Assembly (NCBI GenBank): GCA_938073925.1
Contig: CALJGH010000168.1
Coordinates: forward strand, 1 to 8,348
DNA: 8,348 bases
Direction: 5' to 3'
From: an uncultured Nitrospinaceae bacterium
Lineage (GTDB): Bacteria > Nitrospinota > Nitrospinia > Nitrospinales > VA-1
Shown here: piece after piece, positions 6,801 to 8,348 of the stretch
Layout of the letters: the number at the start of each line of letters is the position of its first letter
How positions within the stretch are numbered: the first letter of the stretch is position 1
The notes under the pieces: model-generated
The model's database searches: none
Seen by the model: the letters and a program-made list of their open reading frames with translations, nothing else
What the model was told of the DNA's origin: nothing
Made by a program: the position numbers and the translations under genes

Positions 6801-7509
6801 TCTCTTCTATTTCTGCAACAATTTTACAAGCTGAATCTTTAGGATTGATCGAGTCACGAATAGGTCGACCAACTACTATCAAGTCAGCCCCTGCTTGAAT
6901 AGCTTTCTCGGGTGTGGCGATGCGTTTTTGGTCGTCGGAAGCAATTTGGCTCCATTCGGGTCGAATGCCTGGAACCACCACTTTAAACGCATCTCCACAT
7001 TTTTGTTTTACGGATGCGATTTCTTCTCCTGAACAAATGATTCCGGAGCATCCTGATTGTCGGGCGCGCAATGCCCTGTCCAAAACGACATCGCCTACTT
7101 TAAGGTTGGAACCTAAATCGTGCAGTTGTACCTCGCCCATGCTTGTCAGTAGGGTGACAGCCAGTACTTCGAGGCCCGAGTCTTTAACTTCTTTCGATGC
7201 CTCGAGTATCGCTTCACCTTCTGTGGAATGGATGGTGATATATTTTACGCCCAACTTAGCTGCAGATCTTAAAGCACCGCGAACCGTTGCAGGTATGTCA
7301 TGGAGTTTTAGATCGAGAAAAATTTCAGCGGATGAATGATCCTTTATTAATTTTAAAATATCAGGACCTTCTCGAACAAATAACTCGAGTCCGACTTTAA
7401 AACATCCTACAGAGTCCCGCAGCAGTTTTACTAGGCGTTGGGCTTCACTTTTATCGGGTACATCAAGAGCGAAAATGAGCCGATCTTTGGAACTAAGAGT
7501 AGTGGTCAA
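6787..7509 (-). CDS. pyrF: Orotidine 5'-phosphate decarboxylase
   Basis: This complete 240-residue enzyme converts OMP to UMP, the last step of de novo pyrimidine synthesis, in the cytoplasm. It is a TIM barrel of the bacterial PyrF type. Visible motifs are FALDVP (13-18), FKVGLELF (37-44) with K38, the catalytic DLKLHDIP (66-73; D66, K68 and D71), and VTLLTS (118-123). Further on come PGIRP (180-184) and VVGRPI (212-217), which bind the phosphate. The segment usually read as HASGG is IHSTEGEAIL here, a mild variation. Length is normal. The only plausible start is TTG at 7509. An in-frame TAA lies just upstream, there is no ATG before the ALDVP strand, and no good ribosome site is visible, so expression may depend on coupling to the ATP-grasp gene 44 bp upstream. 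The 3' end overlaps the DUF4149 gene. Confidence 0.95.
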   Translation of the reverse strand: MTTTLSSKDRLIFALDVPDKSEAQRLVKLLRDSVGCFKVGLELFVREGPDILKLIKDHSSAEIFLDLKLHDIPATVRGALRSAAKLGVKYITIHSTEGEAILEASKEVKDSGLEVLAVTLLTSMGEVQLHDLGSNLKVGDVVLDRALRARQSGCSGIICSGEEIASVKQKCGDAFKVVVPGIRPEWSQIASDDQKRIATPEKAIQAGADLIVVGRPIRDSINPKDSACKIVAEIEESVKQ

Positions 7510-7553
7510 AAGAGTACGATGGTGGTGTGGTTAATAAAATTTTCATTAGTATA

Positions 7554-8348
7554 TCAGGAATGATGGAAAATGCTTTCGGGATAACGCGTCATGATAGATT
7601 GGTTTTGAATGGAGGGCTCGAAAAAACTCTGGCCCGCCATTTCCTGATAAATCATCAGAGGAATATTTCCTCCCGCAGCGATGGTATGAACCGAGCCGCT
7701 GCCAAAACGCAGGTTTAAATCAGTGAATAAAAATGTCCCATTTTCATTGAGAATCCCTTGAAGGGTGCAGGGACCGGTCAACGCTAATCTGCGGCTCAAG
7801 GCTTCTACTGAATCTATAATAGATTCATTCATATCTATTTTGCTCATCATAACCTCCCCGCCGCGAACAGACAGCCTCTCCCGCGGGACGACCAACTGCG
7901 GGATTCCCTTGATATCTGCGAACAAATCCACGCTGAATTCTCTGCCCTGGATCAACTCTTGATAAATATGATGTGGATATTTATCCATACAATGATCCAG
8001 ATCCCGTTGATCTTCTATGATGCTCTGGTTTTTTCCTCCTTCACCGTTTCTTTCTTTGGCGATGAGGGGGAAGATGTCTGGCGGATCGGACTCTGTCAGC
8101 AAAAAAGTTTTAGGGCTATTGAAACCTTCAAGCTCCATGAATTTCCATAGATTCCATTTGTCGTGACAGATTTCGATTGTAGAGCTTTCCTGAATAAACA
8201 GCCGACGACTTCCCCCGCTCAACTCTTCGCGGTGTGTGTTCAGAAAATCTATGGCCTTATTGGTCAAAGGGATGATGGCATCGATCGCTTGCGTCCTGCA
8301 AATTGTTAGAAGCAACTCCAGGCAAATGCTGTCAGAAAATAGAGGCAG
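7554..8348 (-). CDS. ATP-grasp enzyme, CarB-like, 5' truncated by the window edge
   Basis: The frame is open to the window edge, leaving 264 visible residues and a TGA at 7554-7556. A TTG at 8315 is not the likely start, because the segment LELLLTICRTQAIDAIIPLTN, typical of the pre-ATP-grasp domain, runs across it. The ATP-grasp fold begins near HDKWNLWKFMELEGFNSPKTF (visible residues 62-82). IAKERNGEGGK (96-106) is a variant glycine-rich loop, then YQELIQGREFSVDLFAD (129-145) and RERLSVRGGE (156-165). The metal-binding strand reads FTDLNLRFGSGS (208-219), with Asp where most relatives have Glu in ExN. The best general description is a carbamoyl-phosphate-synthase-large-chain-like ligase that joins a carboxylate (as acyl phosphate) to an amine or other nucleophile. 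The substrate cannot be told. It appears to be cotranscribed with pyrF, 44 bp downstream. Confidence 0.8.
   Translation of the reverse strand: MPLFSDSICLELLLTICRTQAIDAIIPLTNKAIDFLNTHREELSGGSRRLFIQESSTIEICHDKWNLWKFMELEGFNSPKTFLLTESDPPDIFPLIAKERNGEGGKNQSIIEDQRDLDHCMDKYPHHIYQELIQGREFSVDLFADIKGIPQLVVPRERLSVRGGEVMMSKIDMNESIIDSVEALSRRLALTGPCTLQGILNENGTFLFTDLNLRFGSGSVHTIAAGGNIPLMIYQEMAGQSFFEPSIQNQSIMTRYPESIFHHS

Noticed and set aside
1..8348. Mobile element, CRISPR, tRNA or new defence system
   Set aside because: I saw no transposase, integrase, terminal repeats, regularly spaced repeats, tRNA-like cloverleaf or nuclease/toxin pair. The helicase is an ordinary Fe-S DinG without an added effector domain.

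Overview
The window comes from a Gram-negative bacterium of moderate GC content. One product has a Sec-type signal peptide pointing to a periplasm, and another is a binding-protein-dependent ABC permease. The gene set (Fe-S DinG-type helicase, SYLF/Ysc84 protein, DUF4149 protein, PyrF, NodU/CmcH-type carbamoyltransferase) would suit an environmental deltaproteobacterial or Nitrospinota-like lineage. That placement is a low-confidence impression. There is no rRNA, tRNA, CRISPR array, insertion sequence or phage gene, and no gap between genes exceeds about 130 bases. Coding is dense throughout.

Left part (1-2409): the 3' end of a CDP-alcohol phosphatidyltransferase-like membrane enzyme (+) converges, with 7 bp between the stops, on a complete DinG/XPD-type helicase gene (-). 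The helicase keeps its four Fe-S cysteines. A perfect 21-bp inverted repeat sits at the convergence point. The helicase gene diverges from a small exported SYLF-domain protein gene (+, 2452-3147), which has a recognisable sigma70-type promoter and a GGAGG ribosome binding site. The real helicase start is ambiguous (2409 or 2325), and the SYLF promoter lies inside the disputed N-terminal extension.

Right part (3243-8348): five genes all on the - strand. In transcription order they are a 5'-truncated ATP-grasp enzyme, pyrF (orotidine 5'-phosphate decarboxylase), a DUF4149 membrane protein overlapping pyrF by 14 bp, a NodU/CmcH-type O-carbamoyltransferase, and a PhnE-type phosphonate ABC permease. 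Spacing is tight down to the carbamoyltransferase. A gap of about 100 bp with two small hairpins then precedes phnE. SYLF and phnE converge on a possible bidirectional terminator.

The most unusual item is the PhnE-like permease. It has about 115 extra residues between its first membrane helix and the permease core, predicted to be periplasmic and with an Ig/TIG-like sequence pattern. It also stands without PhnC or PhnD in view. The first four genes of the - strand run do not form an obvious pathway. A loose carbamoyl-phosphate/pyrimidine theme (CarB-like ATP-grasp, PyrF, carbamoyltransferase) is only inference. I see no convincing new defence or mobile system here.
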